Source of the DNA: JAGQSZ01 sp049647585
GTDB lineage: Bacteria; Actinomycetota; Acidimicrobiia; Acidimicrobiales; Microtrichaceae
NCBI GenBank assembly: GCA_049647585.1
Contig: JBARXY010000004.1
Location: 124,001 to 188,000 of the forward strand
DNA length: 64,000 bases
Direction: 5' to 3'
The position numbers were made by a program, and so were the translations under genes. Below are positions 24,702 through 34,849 of the stretch, piece by piece. The notes below the pieces were generated by a model. That model made no database searches, was not told where the DNA came from, and saw only the letters and a program-made list of their open reading frames with translations. How positions within the stretch are numbered: position 1 is the stretch's first letter; each line of letters opens with the position of its first letter.

Positions 24702-25823
24702 ATGGCCCAGTCGGCATTGCGTTGCGACCAGTTCGCGGCGCGCCCTCACGGTTCGTGGCGTAAACATCGCCGAGCGGCGGTGGCGTCGCTGCTTGCGATC
24801 GCCACGTTGTTCGGTCTCAGTGGCGTCGCCAGCGCATCTCCCGCCCCACCGCCTGAGCCGACCGTCATAGCCGATGGACTCGCAGGTCCCCTCTCACTTG
24901 CGACAACCAATCGCGGATTGTTGGTATCGCAAACATTTTCGGGAATCGCGAGTCAGGTTGCGAGAAACGGCAAAGTCACCGACCTGTTCAGCGACCCTCA
25001 GGGAGTAGAAGGGGCCACTCCGGGACCGTTCGGCACGATCGTCTACGGGTCACGGCTCGGCGACGAAGAATCGTTCCAAGGGTCGTTCCTGAAAGTGAGG
25101 ACTCCGTGGGGGAACACCAAAGTTCTGGCCGACATAGGGGCCTACGAGACGGCCCACAACCCGGATGCGTCGAACAGCTACGGCGTTCAGGGAATCTCTG
25201 ACGACTGTGCGGCGCAGTGGCCGGTCGCCGACTTCGGACCAGCGAACTACAGCGGCGGGATCGACTCTCACGTGTACAAGCTCGCAGTCAGCCTCTTCGG
25301 CGTATACATCGCAGATGCCGGGGCCAACGCAATATTTTTCGTCAGTTGGACCGGCAGGGTGCACACGGTCGCGGTTCTTCCGCCCCAAGCTGTTCAGCTG
25401 CCACCCGACCCGACGGTCATGGGTCTACCGGCGTGCGTCGCAGGCCTCACCTACAACTTCGAGCCGGTTCCGACCGACATCGAACTCACTGGCTGGACCT
25501 CGGCACTGGTCTCGCTCCTTCCGGGTGGTCCTGAGGACGCCTCGCTCGGAGCCCGCGGCAGCGTCGTGAAGCTGAACCTGTGGACAGGCAATACGAAGGT
25601 CGTTGCGAAGGATCTTGCGGGTGCTACCGATCTGACCATCGGCAATCGCGGCAGGATCTTCGTCACGGAGCTGTTCGGAAACAAAGTTTCCGAGATCACC
25701 CGTCACGGGGTACGCACAGTGGCCGAGCTTCCATCTCCGGGAGCAATTGTTTGGACCCGGGGCCGCCTATATGTCGCCTACGACGCATTCGCCTCAGGAA
25801 AGATCGGAGCGATCAAGCCCTAG
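24702..25823 (+). CDS. ScyD/ScyE-family secreted beta-propeller protein
   Basis: 373 residues with a signal peptide (VASLLAIATLFGLSGVASA, cleavage near residue 46). Repeating blade-like segments include VIADGLAGPLSLATTNRG, GGIDSHVYKLAVS, VYIADAGANAIFFVS and LTIGNRGRIFVTELFGNKVSEI. This pattern is annotated as the ScyD/ScyE family after cyanobacterial scytonemin-cluster proteins, but most actinobacterial members have no link to scytonemin. Exported; function unknown. GGAGG precedes the ATG. Confidence 0.8.
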   Translation: MAQSALRCDQFAARPHGSWRKHRRAAVASLLAIATLFGLSGVASASPAPPPEPTVIADGLAGPLSLATTNRGLLVSQTFSGIASQVARNGKVTDLFSDPQGVEGATPGPFGTIVYGSRLGDEESFQGSFLKVRTPWGNTKVLADIGAYETAHNPDASNSYGVQGISDDCAAQWPVADFGPANYSGGIDSHVYKLAVSLFGVYIADAGANAIFFVSWTGRVHTVAVLPPQAVQLPPDPTVMGLPACVAGLTYNFEPVPTDIELTGWTSALVSLLPGGPEDASLGARGSVVKLNLWTGNTKVVAKDLAGATDLTIGNRGRIFVTELFGNKVSEITRHGVRTVAELPSPGAIVWTRGRLYVAYDAFASGKIGAIKP

Positions 25824-25946
25824 CTAGTCGTCATCGGCAACTTCGACGGCGATGTTGGAGAGCCTCCAGTCCTGATCAGGTCCAACCCTGTTCGGGAGGC
25901 GGGCACGGCTCTCCAGCATCGCCGTTGCTGGCGTTACTCTGAGACA

Positions 25947-26756
25947 ATGCCGCTACCTCAGCCATCAGATGACAACACTGCTCTGGTAACCGGCGCCTCA
26001 TCGGGCATCGGCGTTGAAATCGCCCGCGAGCTGGCACGTCGCGGCCAGAACGTCACCCTTGTTGCCCGGTCCGCAACAAAGTTGCGTGACCTTGCAGAGG
26101 AACTCTCAGCAGGCGGAGTACGTGCGGACGTGCTCCCAACCGACCTTGCCGACCGAGACTCTCGAGCGGCGCTTCCCGGGCGTGTCGCTGAACTCGGTCT
26201 GAATGTCAGCATTCTGGTGAACAACGCAGGGCTCTCCACGATGGGCCCGGTGGCGCGATGCAACCCGGATGCAGAGCTACACATGGTCGAGGTGGACGTT
26301 GTTGCCGTCATCGACCTTTGCAGCCGGCTACTGCCGGCGATGGTCGAGCGACACAGCGGCGCGATCCTCAACGTGGCGTCAACTGCGGCGTTCCAGCCCC
26401 TTCCGGGTCAGGCCGGCTACGGAGCGTCGAAGGCGTTTGTACTCTCCTACTCCCGGGCGCTCGCCGGAGAGCTACGGAAATCCGGAGTGATCGTCACAGC
26501 TTTGTGTCCCGGGCCGGTCGACACCGGTTTCGGTGAAGCCGCAGGAATCTCACACGAGGATGCCCAAGCGAGCCTGCCGAAGTTCATGTGGGAGTCCGCA
26601 GATGCGGTTGCACGCTGCGGTGTCGACGCCTTGGCAGCGGGTCGAACCGTGGCCATCCCCGGTGCGGCCAACCGGGTCTCTGCGACGCTCGCGTCACTCA
26701 CTCCCAAGCAATTTCTGGTTCCGCTCCTGGCCAGTCGCCATCCCGGTCTGAGCTGA
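25947..26756 (+). CDS. Short-chain dehydrogenase/reductase (DltE/COG0300 group)
   Basis: 269 residues, complete. TGASSGIG (residues 15-22) binds NAD(P), NNAG is at about 92-95, and the catalytic Ser (NVASTAAF), Tyr and Lys (YGASK) are present, as is the PGPVDTGF loop. Unlike the SDR at 16619 it is intact. The substrate is probably a lipid or steroid alcohol/ketone by analogy with the group. Convergent with the SRPBCC/MBL pair. Confidence 0.92.
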   Translation: MPLPQPSDDNTALVTGASSGIGVEIARELARRGQNVTLVARSATKLRDLAEELSAGGVRADVLPTDLADRDSRAALPGRVAELGLNVSILVNNAGLSTMGPVARCNPDAELHMVEVDVVAVIDLCSRLLPAMVERHSGAILNVASTAAFQPLPGQAGYGASKAFVLSYSRALAGELRKSGVIVTALCPGPVDTGFGEAAGISHEDAQASLPKFMWESADAVARCGVDALAAGRTVAIPGAANRVSATLASLTPKQFLVPLLASRHPGLS

Positions 26757-26793
26757 CTGCACGCTGCCCCACCTCAAATCGATCAAGGCGCTT

Positions 26794-27285
26794 CTACACA
26801 TGCTCGATCGGGTCTTCGGTCAGTTCGGCGACGCGTTCCATCGAGCGGATCATGCTGAGGCGAAGATCGGACCGACGGTCCTTGAGGCCATAGACCGTGT
26901 CCATGATGAACCAACCCATCGCCCTGATCGGCTTGACCACCTCGTAGCTCTCATACATCCGGGTTCCCGTGCCTTCAGGCACGAACCTGTGTCGCCAGAG
27001 GATGGTCCCGGCGAAAGGCTCCGTTCGGGTGAAGGAGAACTCCTTGCCCGGATCGGCAACCGTGACGACGGGCTTGTTGTTCCAGTCCGGACCACGGCCC
27101 TGATGGTTGGTCGACTTGAAGCGAGCACCCACCGCGGGTCCGGTCGCCCCGTCGAGCCACTCGCAGCGGACAACGTCGGGGGTGCGCTCGGGCGTGCGGG
27201 TGACGTCCGAGATGAGGTCATAGAGCGCCTCTGGTGATGCCTCGATATACAGATCGACGATGTCGGTGGTGAGTTTCTGGCGCAT
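26794..27285 (-). CDS. SRPBCC (START-like) protein
   Basis: 163 residues from the ATG at 27285. The polyketide-cyclase-like fold is seen in VDLYIEASPEALYDLISDVTRTPE and the later FTRTEPFAGTILWRHRFVPEG and MYESYEVVKPI strands. It starts one base after the stop of the MBL gene, so the two are co-translated. Likely binds a hydrophobic ligand. No catalytic residue identified. Confidence 0.88.
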   Translation of the reverse strand: MRQKLTTDIVDLYIEASPEALYDLISDVTRTPERTPDVVRCEWLDGATGPAVGARFKSTNHQGRGPDWNNKPVVTVADPGKEFSFTRTEPFAGTILWRHRFVPEGTGTRMYESYEVVKPIRAMGWFIMDTVYGLKDRRSDLRLSMIRSMERVAELTEDPIEHV

Positions 27286-27286
27286 G

Positions 27287-28036
27287 TCAGAGCGCTCCTT
27301 GGTGTGCAAGATCGAACGAGGCAGCGACGCGCGCTTCGTAGACGTCGGCCAGGTCGAGAAGCGCCTGGCGGCAGTCCCCGGCATAGGCGGGTCCGTGCAT
27401 CAGGGCCAGCGTACGGGGTTCGAGATCCGCCAGGCGGCGAATAGTAGGTGCCGTCTCCGACGTTAGAGCGGTGGCACCGAACAGGTCCTCGGCATCGAGT
27501 GCAGGTTGGATGAGATCGGCGTCGTGCACGAGCGCGGGGCCCTCACCCACCTGGGTGAACAGATCCCCGCAGAACAAAGTCCGGGTCGTCTCGTCGAAGA
27601 TCACCTGGGCTTCCCAGCCGTGGGGCACGTGCGGCGTCGCCACCGTGCGTATGACGTGGCCGCCGATGTCCTCGGCGCGCTGTGGATCGGCGATGACCGG
27701 TGGCCGGTCGCACAGGTCGTTGAGTGACACCATGGCGCCCAACGGGTTGAACAGCACCTGGCTGTCCGATGCAGCGTCGAGCCACAGGTTCATCGCGCCG
27801 CTCTCGTCGGATTCGACGTGACCGAAGCTGATCCAACGGAGTTGATCGACCTCGATCACCTTGGCGACAGCCTCTCGAACCAGCGGGAAGAGTTGCCGCG
27901 GCCCGGTGTGAAACAAGAGCGGCTCGTCACCGCTGAGCAGGTACTGGTTGAAGGTGAAGCCGCCTGGGGCGGCGTCCGGGACGACGGTCGACAGGCGGAA
28001 CACCTGGTCTGCGATTTCGTGGATGTGTGTGTTCAT
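27287..28036 (-). CDS. MBL-fold metallo-hydrolase of the oxygen-binding diiron (FprA-like) group
   Basis: 249 residues. The metal motif reads HVESDE at residues 73-78: His, Glu and Asp of the HxExDH pattern are kept, but the following His is Glu. Further ligands are in ATPHVPHGW, FCGDLFTQVG and LMHGPAY. This is the diiron domain of flavodiiron proteins without the flavodoxin part, so it may sense or reduce O2 or NO rather than hydrolyse. First gene of a pair with an SRPBCC protein. Confidence 0.85.
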   Translation of the reverse strand: MNTHIHEIADQVFRLSTVVPDAAPGGFTFNQYLLSGDEPLLFHTGPRQLFPLVREAVAKVIEVDQLRWISFGHVESDESGAMNLWLDAASDSQVLFNPLGAMVSLNDLCDRPPVIADPQRAEDIGGHVIRTVATPHVPHGWEAQVIFDETTRTLFCGDLFTQVGEGPALVHDADLIQPALDAEDLFGATALTSETAPTIRRLADLEPRTLALMHGPAYAGDCRQALLDLADVYEARVAASFDLAHQGAL

Positions 28037-28089
28037 GATTCGAGGATGTACCCAGCTCAGCGAACTGACATCGGGGAACCACCACCCAA

Positions 28090-30963
28090 TTAAGAAAGCA
28101 GTGGTTCACCCAGTGCCGCGAGTTCCTGTCGTTTCCGGACACCGAAACGGTCGAAGAGGCTGCTGAGGTGCCTCTCGACGGTCTTGGGAGACAGAAAGAG
28201 TTCTGCGGCGATCTGCTTGTTGGAGCAGCCGGCCACTACGAGCTTCAGGACGTCGACTTCGCGGCTCGTCACGCCGAGCGCCCGCAACGACTCCGGCACC
28301 TCCGACTCGCCTCGTCCTCGCCTTGGGATGGGCGCCCCGGCCGCGCCGAGCAATGCTCGACTGCGACGGACGAGCCGGTCGAGTCGTCTTTCCGCGGACC
28401 ATGCCTCGGTGTCACGAAGCCAGCGGACAGGGTCGCCCCAGCCGTCGCGGCTCGCAGCCTTTGCGACGAGAAGGACATGGGTGTGCACCATGCCGCGACC
28501 GATCGGGCTGAGCATCAGCTGCGCGTAGGCCTCACCCATCAGGGAATCGGCTCGCTCAGCGTCACCGCTGCGACCTGCTGCGACTGCCTCGATCATCTGC
28601 CCGAACTGGTCGAACATCGCCAGCTGGAGTCGCTGCGCGGCATCGTGATACTCGGCTCGCGCCGCGACACCATGGTCGTCGTCATCGATGGCGTGCATCA
28701 ACGCCCAGGTCACGCGCCCCGGGTAGACCGAGGTGGTCGGCGGTGCCGCGCGTACGTGAGCGATCATCGACTCGAGGATCTCCGACAGGGTGTCGAGTTC
28801 ATCCCTGACGAATGCCCGCGTCACGAGAACCCGTCCGTAGAGGTCGGCGAGGAGGCGGGGATCCGAAGGGTCGCGCGCCAGGGCATCGTCCACCGACTCC
28901 TGCATAGCGACATCGTCGCCGGCGATCGCGTGCGCTCCGGCGAGCCAGAGGTGGGCGACTGGAGCGAAGGCCAGGCCGTATCGACCGCTCGCGTCGAGAC
29001 ATGAGCTGGCAGCTCGCATGCACTCGACATGGTCGAAGTTCGACAGGGCAACGTCCGCGAGCGTCAGATCCATCAGCGCCACGGTCAGGAACGCTCCGTA
29101 GCGAGCAGCAAGGTCACGGGTGACCACCAGTTCACGATCGCTCTGGTTCATGAGTGAATCGAGTGCGAGTTCCTGCTGGGCGCGCAGATGCCATCGGGCC
29201 AACCCGGCGCGCTCAGCTTCTTGGGATGCTCGCCGGAACGCCTTCTGTGCGCGTAGGAGTCCTTGGGGTCGGAGTACACGTCCGAGCACGATGAGTGACG
29301 CGCACAGGACCTCATGCTGTCCCGTGGCTTCCGAGCCGGCGATCGAACTGAGGCAGAGTCGCTCCGCATCGTCCAACTCTGCTCGGTCTAGTGCCACTTC
29401 AGCGGCCGCCGCGTCGATGCGTGCAAGGAGCGCTGACCCGGCGTCTGGTCCAGCCACTCGACGAGCGCTCTGTACTGCAATTGCCGCTGCATCGAGCTCA
29501 CCTGCTGACAAGGCCGCGCGGGCGGACACCACAAGCAAGTCGGTGTGACGCGCCGACATCGCATCGTTGGTCGCCATGATCCGTCCGACGGACGTAGCTA
29601 GTGCAAGCGCTTCGAGGGATTTGCCGGAGGCGGCCAGCACATCGACGAGCAGCTCGTCGGCGTCCAGGCTTGCATCGGCGTCCGCGCCAGCGAGCGACCG
29701 GGCCCGCCGGACCGTGTATTCCGCGGTCGCAAATGCGCCGGCGGTAAGAGCTCGACGTGAGCTTTCGACCAGGTGCCTGGAGGAGGACACGGTGTCGCCT
29801 GCGGCCTCGGCCAGGTCCGCAGCGAGCTGGCACGTCGAACCGGGCAGCCCCGGATTCGCCAGTTCGACAGCTGGCAATGCTCGAGCGGCGAACGCACGAC
29901 GCTCGGGCGGGAGTAGATCGGCGAGGATCGCCTCGCGGGTCAGGGCGTGGCGGAACCGGAATCCATCACCGGTCGGCTCCACCAACTGCTCGACGACGGC
30001 CGCTCGCATGGCATCGACGACGGCACGTCCGTCGACGTCCGCGATGCCGGGCAACAGCTCCCAATCGAAGTCCCGACCCAGCATCGCCGCCGCGCCCAGA
30101 ACCAGGCGATTCGTCGGGTTCAAGTGCTCGAATCGGCGAGCGATCGAGTCCCTGAGGCTCGTCGGCAGAGCGGGGCTCAGCGTTCCGGTGATCTCCCATT
30201 GACCGTCGGAGCCGTCCAGCGTGCCCGCAGCCACCAGACCAGCGAGAAGCTCCTCGACCAGGAACGGACTTCCGCCGCTGTGGCCCACGACGAACTCGAT
30301 CAGTCCGGCCGGCGGGTCAGGAGTCGTGAGACAAGCGGAAACCATGCGCTCCACACTCGCGTCGTCGAGTGGGCTCACGTTCAGCACCGCGGCGGGATCG
30401 CGGCGCGTCAGTCGATGCAGGAGGGCGTCGGTCGGCACGTCGGGTCGACTGGTCCCGAAGCACAGCACTGCTTCGTGACGGAGCGCGTCCGCCAGGTAGT
30501 CGACGACGGCGAGCGTCTCGAGGTCCGCCCACTGGAGGTCCTCGATGACGAGCACGCACGGCGCCGGGTTAGCGAGCACACAGAGCAGGCGCACGATCGC
30601 CTCGCCGAGCAGGACGGGCGAGTCGTCGGCCGCGACGCTCGTGCCCCACCCCGGCATGAGGCGCGCCAACTGACCCTCGAAGTCGGCCAACGATGGGTCC
30701 TGGGGAAGCGGACGGACCCGGAAGGCCGCTAGAAGCGCTTCGGTGAGTGGACGGAACGGGACTGGACTGTCGCCCGGCACGGCTCGTCCGAACAGCGTCA
30801 ACCCATCGAATCCGCTCGTGCACTCGCGGACCAGGCGCGACTTACCTGCTCCTGCATCGCCCCGGAGCACCACCACGCCGCCTCGCCGTCCGGCAAGACC
30901 GCCAACTCGCTCACGCAATTGCTCGATCTCGACCTCTCGGCCCACGACCGCAGGACACAGCAC
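28090..30963 (-). CDS. Large LuxR-family (LAL) ATPase regulator
   Basis: 957 residues. The N-terminal STAND ATPase starts VVGREVEIEQLRERV and has Walker A GDAGAGKSRL near residue 35 and Walker B-like VLVIEDLQWAD near 138. A TPR-rich middle contains many alanine-rich helices. The C-terminal LuxR domain (LGVTSREVDVLKLVVAGCSNKQIAAELF, then SPKTVERHLSSLFDRFG) has all family landmarks. It lies just upstream, on the same strand, of the MBL/SRPBCC pair, a probable target. Confidence 0.93.
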   Translation of the reverse strand: MLCPAVVGREVEIEQLRERVGGLAGRRGGVVVLRGDAGAGKSRLVRECTSGFDGLTLFGRAVPGDSPVPFRPLTEALLAAFRVRPLPQDPSLADFEGQLARLMPGWGTSVAADDSPVLLGEAIVRLLCVLANPAPCVLVIEDLQWADLETLAVVDYLADALRHEAVLCFGTSRPDVPTDALLHRLTRRDPAAVLNVSPLDDASVERMVSACLTTPDPPAGLIEFVVGHSGGSPFLVEELLAGLVAAGTLDGSDGQWEITGTLSPALPTSLRDSIARRFEHLNPTNRLVLGAAAMLGRDFDWELLPGIADVDGRAVVDAMRAAVVEQLVEPTGDGFRFRHALTREAILADLLPPERRAFAARALPAVELANPGLPGSTCQLAADLAEAAGDTVSSSRHLVESSRRALTAGAFATAEYTVRRARSLAGADADASLDADELLVDVLAASGKSLEALALATSVGRIMATNDAMSARHTDLLVVSARAALSAGELDAAAIAVQSARRVAGPDAGSALLARIDAAAAEVALDRAELDDAERLCLSSIAGSEATGQHEVLCASLIVLGRVLRPQGLLRAQKAFRRASQEAERAGLARWHLRAQQELALDSLMNQSDRELVVTRDLAARYGAFLTVALMDLTLADVALSNFDHVECMRAASSCLDASGRYGLAFAPVAHLWLAGAHAIAGDDVAMQESVDDALARDPSDPRLLADLYGRVLVTRAFVRDELDTLSEILESMIAHVRAAPPTTSVYPGRVTWALMHAIDDDDHGVAARAEYHDAAQRLQLAMFDQFGQMIEAVAAGRSGDAERADSLMGEAYAQLMLSPIGRGMVHTHVLLVAKAASRDGWGDPVRWLRDTEAWSAERRLDRLVRRSRALLGAAGAPIPRRGRGESEVPESLRALGVTSREVDVLKLVVAGCSNKQIAAELFLSPKTVERHLSSLFDRFGVRKRQELAALGEPLLS

Positions 30964-31358
30964 ATTTGGAGCCTAGGACTCGAGCGAGCGCTGGCAGGCG
31001 GACGTGCTGGTCTGACGGTACAGATGGTGGTGGGGGATGCCGTTTTCTGTGCTGCGCCCAGCCCGCGTGAGCCAGAGGAGTTAGCCCTCGGGTAACGGAC
31101 CCGTTGCGAGGCGGAGCCAGTGGCTGAGCCTGCGCCAACTCGCGGGCGTCCTCGCGGCGTCGAATGCGCGACTAGGCCGTGGTCGCCCTCTCTGTCTGCG
31201 ATCGACGGCCTCGTCGACAGATGTAGAGACCACAGACCTTGTTGACCCTGGTGTGGTGATGAGTTGAGCCCCCGCTCCCCACAATCTCGGTCTTGTGTAG
31301 AACAGCGCTAGCTCGTAGCCGAGGAGAGCGCCGCCGCCACAGCGCGACCCAGGTCTGC
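30964..31358. other. Intergenic region between two LAL regulators
   Basis: About 395 bp between two co-oriented regulator genes. It should hold the promoter of the 28090-30963 gene. No convincing gene, hairpin terminator or long repeat was found. Open frames here lack start signals and family resemblance. Confidence 0.5.
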
Positions 31359-33926
31359 TCACGTCGCCGATCCAGCGCCCGGAGGTGCGATGCCCCGGGG
31401 CGCGAACAGCCCGACCAACTCCGTTCGTCCGGCCACCTCAAGACTCTTGTAGGCGGAGCCCAGATGATTGCCGACCGTGCGGACGGAGAGGAACAACGAA
31501 TCGGCGATCTCGCGATCTGACCCGCCGCGCAACGCTTCGAGCACTACGTCGATGCGTCGCTGACTGAGCGCCAACTCCCGAATCGTCGGGACCTGGGGCG
31601 TACCAGTTGGTAGCCAGAGCAGTGCCGCCGTCGCCGCCCGCCGGGCCTGCACGTACTCGCCGCTTTGGTGGAGCTCGAGTGCGAGTGCTGCGCTGAGCAC
31701 GCCGGCGTGCCACCACGAACCAAAATTGAGGACCGTGTCGATATGGCGGAGCGTTGAATCGAGGTCGCCAGATGCCAACGCGATCACGCCGCCGGTCAGG
31801 CATTCCATCAGTGGTGCGCCGTGCATCACCTTGCGTAGGGGTCCGAACCTCTCGGCCACGACCGACGTTGCGCCCCACGCGAGGGCGTCGTGCAACGCGA
31901 GGACCGACCAGCCGTAATGGGACGTCTCGATGCTGGCCCGGACCGCTTCGACCAGCGTCGCCACAGCGTCGTCTGGTTGGCCGGCATTGACCTGCGACCA
32001 GGCCCGGGCTCGGGCCAGCCAGAGTTGGTCCCACATGCCGGTGCCTCCGCCCCGGGCGACCGAAGCCTCGATGTCGGCTGCGGCGCGCTCGGCATCGCCG
32101 CTCACCGAGGCGAGCAGGCTCGACCCGGCCAGCACGAACGGAGAGGCGTTGAACGCGTCGAAGGCGCTGAGTTGATCGATAGCTCCATCCAGCAGTCGGC
32201 GGGCCCTGACGATGTCTCCGGCCATCCACGCGGCCTGGGATGCGGCGAATCGCGCCAGACCGTTGGGAGTCTCGTCCTGCTCTGTGAACTGGTCGTCTGC
32301 CAGCGCTTCGGCGAGTCGGCCTTCCTCCACCAAGACGTTGATTCTCACGCCCCGGACCAGATCGATCTCAGCGGGGCGGTCAATCACCGAGCCGTCCATG
32401 AGGGCGAAGGCTGTGTCGAGGTGGTCGTGGACGTTTCGCAAGTCGATCAGTTGCACCTCGGCCCACGAGACGTTGGTGCACGCGGTCCAACGGGCCTCCA
32501 CGTCACATTCGGGGTGCTCGAGGATCTGTTCGGTCGCTTCGAGCACATCGGCGTAACGACCCAGCATCGAGCCGAACAGCAGCCGCTCCAATTCCAACTC
32601 GAGCCGCTGGGTCTCGTCGGTCATTCGTGCTGCTGCCGCTGCAAGCACTCGCACGGCTTCGTCGGGTCGATTGCGGTAGAAGCCATGGATCTGCCCCATC
32701 GCCAGGGCAACCGCACGCAGGTCGCTCGACTCCTCGGCGATCTCGAACCCCCGGCCGAGCCACTCAAGGGCCCGGTCGTAGTCGCCGGTGAGTCGTGCCA
32801 CCTCGCCGGCGACGAACAAGGCGTCGAAGCTGGGTTCGCCAACGGTTGCGATCTCGACGAGTTCGTTGGCGAGTTCGACGTTGAGCAGGGCGATCGCCTC
32901 CCGTGCTGCGGGAATCGCCAACTCGATCGAGGGGCGGTCGCCACACGCCAACAACCACGCAGCAAGGCGCAGCGCGTTACCGCGATGTGCTGTCGGACTC
33001 TCCGACAGTCCTGCGGCCAGGCGACGACTCACCTCTTTGCGTTGCAGGGGCGTCAGGGCATCGCGGACGACTTCGCCGTAGAGGGGGTGAGCCGGTCGTG
33101 CCACCACCTGCGTGAGCTCCTCGAAAGTGGCGACCAATCCGGCCCGTTCGAGTAGCTCGATGGCGTGGGGATCGGCGATGGCGAGGTCGGTGTCGAAGGG
33201 ATCGGCCACTGCTATCAGCCTCAGCTGTGCCTGGGCCCGTTCATCGAGACGGTCGATTCGGCCACTCACCACATCCCGCAGACGCTTGGTCAGCCCCTCC
33301 GACGTTCCGTCGGCCGCGGCACGTGCCAACTCGATGAGGAACAGGGGGTTACCTGCGGCACGTTGCACGATCTGGGCCACGGTCGTTGGTTCGGCGTCGA
33401 GACCCGATCGGGCCTCGACCAGTGCTGTCGCTGCGTGATCATCGAGCGGTCGGATCTCGATCTGCTCGGCATCGGTGTCGTGCCACAATCCGGTCAGCGC
33501 CGGGCTCTCGGGGTCCGACGAGCGGGCGGTGGCGATGACCTGAACGGTGGAATCGACAAGGAGTCGGTGGAGCACCGCGACCGATTGGTCGTCGAGAAGT
33601 GGCGCATCATCGATCGCGATCAGGTGGCGTCGCCCGGTCCCGAAGGATCGCAGGGTGTCGGTGATCGAGCGAAGTAACTCCGGGCGGTTGGAGACCTCGC
33701 CGTCGGGTGCGAGCTCGGCGAACGCTCCGAAGGGGACTGTCGCCGTGGCGGCGTTGGCCTTGACGTAGGTGCAGGTCCACCCGTCACGGCGGAGCATCAC
33801 TACCACTTGAGCCAACAGGTGGGTCTTGCCGACCCCCATGGGGCCCCGCAGGACAACCGATCGGCCGGCCGTGAGAGCTCCGGTGATCTGGCCACAGGTT
33901 CGCTCCCGCTCTGTGGTGGTCACCAA
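31359..33926 (-). CDS. Large LuxR-family (LAL) ATPase regulator
   Basis: 855 residues. Walker A GPMGVGKTHLL (about residues 28-38) sits unusually close to the N-terminus, with a Walker B-like HLIAIDDAPLLDD near 100. An extended TPR-like helical region follows. The C-terminal LuxR domain starts at LALSQRRIDVVLEALRGGSDREIADSLF and reaches SVRTVGNHLGSAYKSLEVAGR. It has no obvious target operon on its own strand; the lipoprotein genes at 34.2 kb lie divergently. Confidence 0.92.
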   Translation of the reverse strand: MVTTTERERTCGQITGALTAGRSVVLRGPMGVGKTHLLAQVVVMLRRDGWTCTYVKANAATATVPFGAFAELAPDGEVSNRPELLRSITDTLRSFGTGRRHLIAIDDAPLLDDQSVAVLHRLLVDSTVQVIATARSSDPESPALTGLWHDTDAEQIEIRPLDDHAATALVEARSGLDAEPTTVAQIVQRAAGNPLFLIELARAAADGTSEGLTKRLRDVVSGRIDRLDERAQAQLRLIAVADPFDTDLAIADPHAIELLERAGLVATFEELTQVVARPAHPLYGEVVRDALTPLQRKEVSRRLAAGLSESPTAHRGNALRLAAWLLACGDRPSIELAIPAAREAIALLNVELANELVEIATVGEPSFDALFVAGEVARLTGDYDRALEWLGRGFEIAEESSDLRAVALAMGQIHGFYRNRPDEAVRVLAAAAARMTDETQRLELELERLLFGSMLGRYADVLEATEQILEHPECDVEARWTACTNVSWAEVQLIDLRNVHDHLDTAFALMDGSVIDRPAEIDLVRGVRINVLVEEGRLAEALADDQFTEQDETPNGLARFAASQAAWMAGDIVRARRLLDGAIDQLSAFDAFNASPFVLAGSSLLASVSGDAERAAADIEASVARGGGTGMWDQLWLARARAWSQVNAGQPDDAVATLVEAVRASIETSHYGWSVLALHDALAWGATSVVAERFGPLRKVMHGAPLMECLTGGVIALASGDLDSTLRHIDTVLNFGSWWHAGVLSAALALELHQSGEYVQARRAATAALLWLPTGTPQVPTIRELALSQRRIDVVLEALRGGSDREIADSLFLSVRTVGNHLGSAYKSLEVAGRTELVGLFAPRGIAPPGAGSAT

Positions 33927-34222
33927 TGCAATGCTAGCGAACCAGCTGGACCGCCTGAGCCAAGCTACTCGCTATCCCATCTGGGGCGGTCACATCTCCA
34001 CAGATGGGCCCACGGGGAATGGGTAGTCGAATGACCGTATTGAGTAGTGGCGAACGGGCCGCAGCTTATTAGCTTCACGGCATGACCCCACGAGCTGATG
34101 CAACGACGACGTTCGGCCAATCGATCCGCTCATCCGACAACAAGATCGACAACGATCTGCCCCGAGCGGGCGTTGATCCCAGGGTGGGCGTTGATCCCGG
34201 GCCGGGCCGCAGGGGACAAGGG

Positions 34223-34849
34223 ATGCGTCGACAGGTCGGTCTCGGCGTCGTCGTTCTCGCTCTCGTGCTGGCAGGATGCGGTTCCGGCGAGGAAAGCGGA
34301 TCGAAGAGTTCGAGCGGTAGCGGCGAACAGGGATCTTCGACTGCCGCCGGCCAAGGTACCGACGACTCGGCCGCTGCGCAGGGAGGCACCGGCAAAGGAA
34401 TGATCGAGGTCGGCGAACTGCGACACGAGTTGACGGTCACGCGCTGCACCTCGATGGCCGGGGCGATGGGCGGGGATGCGGAATCGGTGACCGAGCCCGA
34501 CAACGTAGAGGTCTACTTCGAGTTGCCACCTGACGACTGGGCCGACAGCAAGACGATCGAACTCTTGGATCACAGCGGTTTGATCAGAGTCAGCATCGAG
34601 GATTCCTACCTCGAGTGGGTGGCGAATCCTCAAGGTGCCGAGGAGCTAAACCTTCCTGACGGTGCCACGGCCAGTGAGATAGCTGTCACCGACCTGGTCG
34701 TCTCCGACGATGGTCAGACCATGGAGGGCAAGGCCACCTTCCTTGAGGTGCGACGTAGGACACCGAAGTCGAACCCGACGAGGATCCCAGAAGATGACAC
34801 TCCGACTGAGACTGGGACCTTCAGCTTCTCCTGTCCCCCAGCGGGCTGA
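34223..34849 (+). CDS. Small lipoprotein A
   Basis: 208 residues from the ATG at 34223, giving the signal peptide VGLGVVVLALVLAGC with lipobox Cys at about residue 19. A longer frame from 34082 would put a charged stretch before it. A Ser/Gly/Glu linker follows, then a beta-rich domain starting ELRHELTVTRCTSMAG and ending SFSCPPAG, with one Cys near each end that may form a disulfide. Function unknown. The next gene is a similar lipoprotein. Confidence 0.78.
   Translation: MRRQVGLGVVVLALVLAGCGSGEESGSKSSSGSGEQGSSTAAGQGTDDSAAAQGGTGKGMIEVGELRHELTVTRCTSMAGAMGGDAESVTEPDNVEVYFELPPDDWADSKTIELLDHSGLIRVSIEDSYLEWVANPQGAEELNLPDGATASEIAVTDLVVSDDGQTMEGKATFLEVRRRTPKSNPTRIPEDDTPTETGTFSFSCPPAG

Noticed and set aside
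31890..33155. 421-codon plus-strand open frame inside the 31359-33926 regulator
   Set aside because: No family motif or ribosome site. It lies wholly within a well-supported gene on the other strand.
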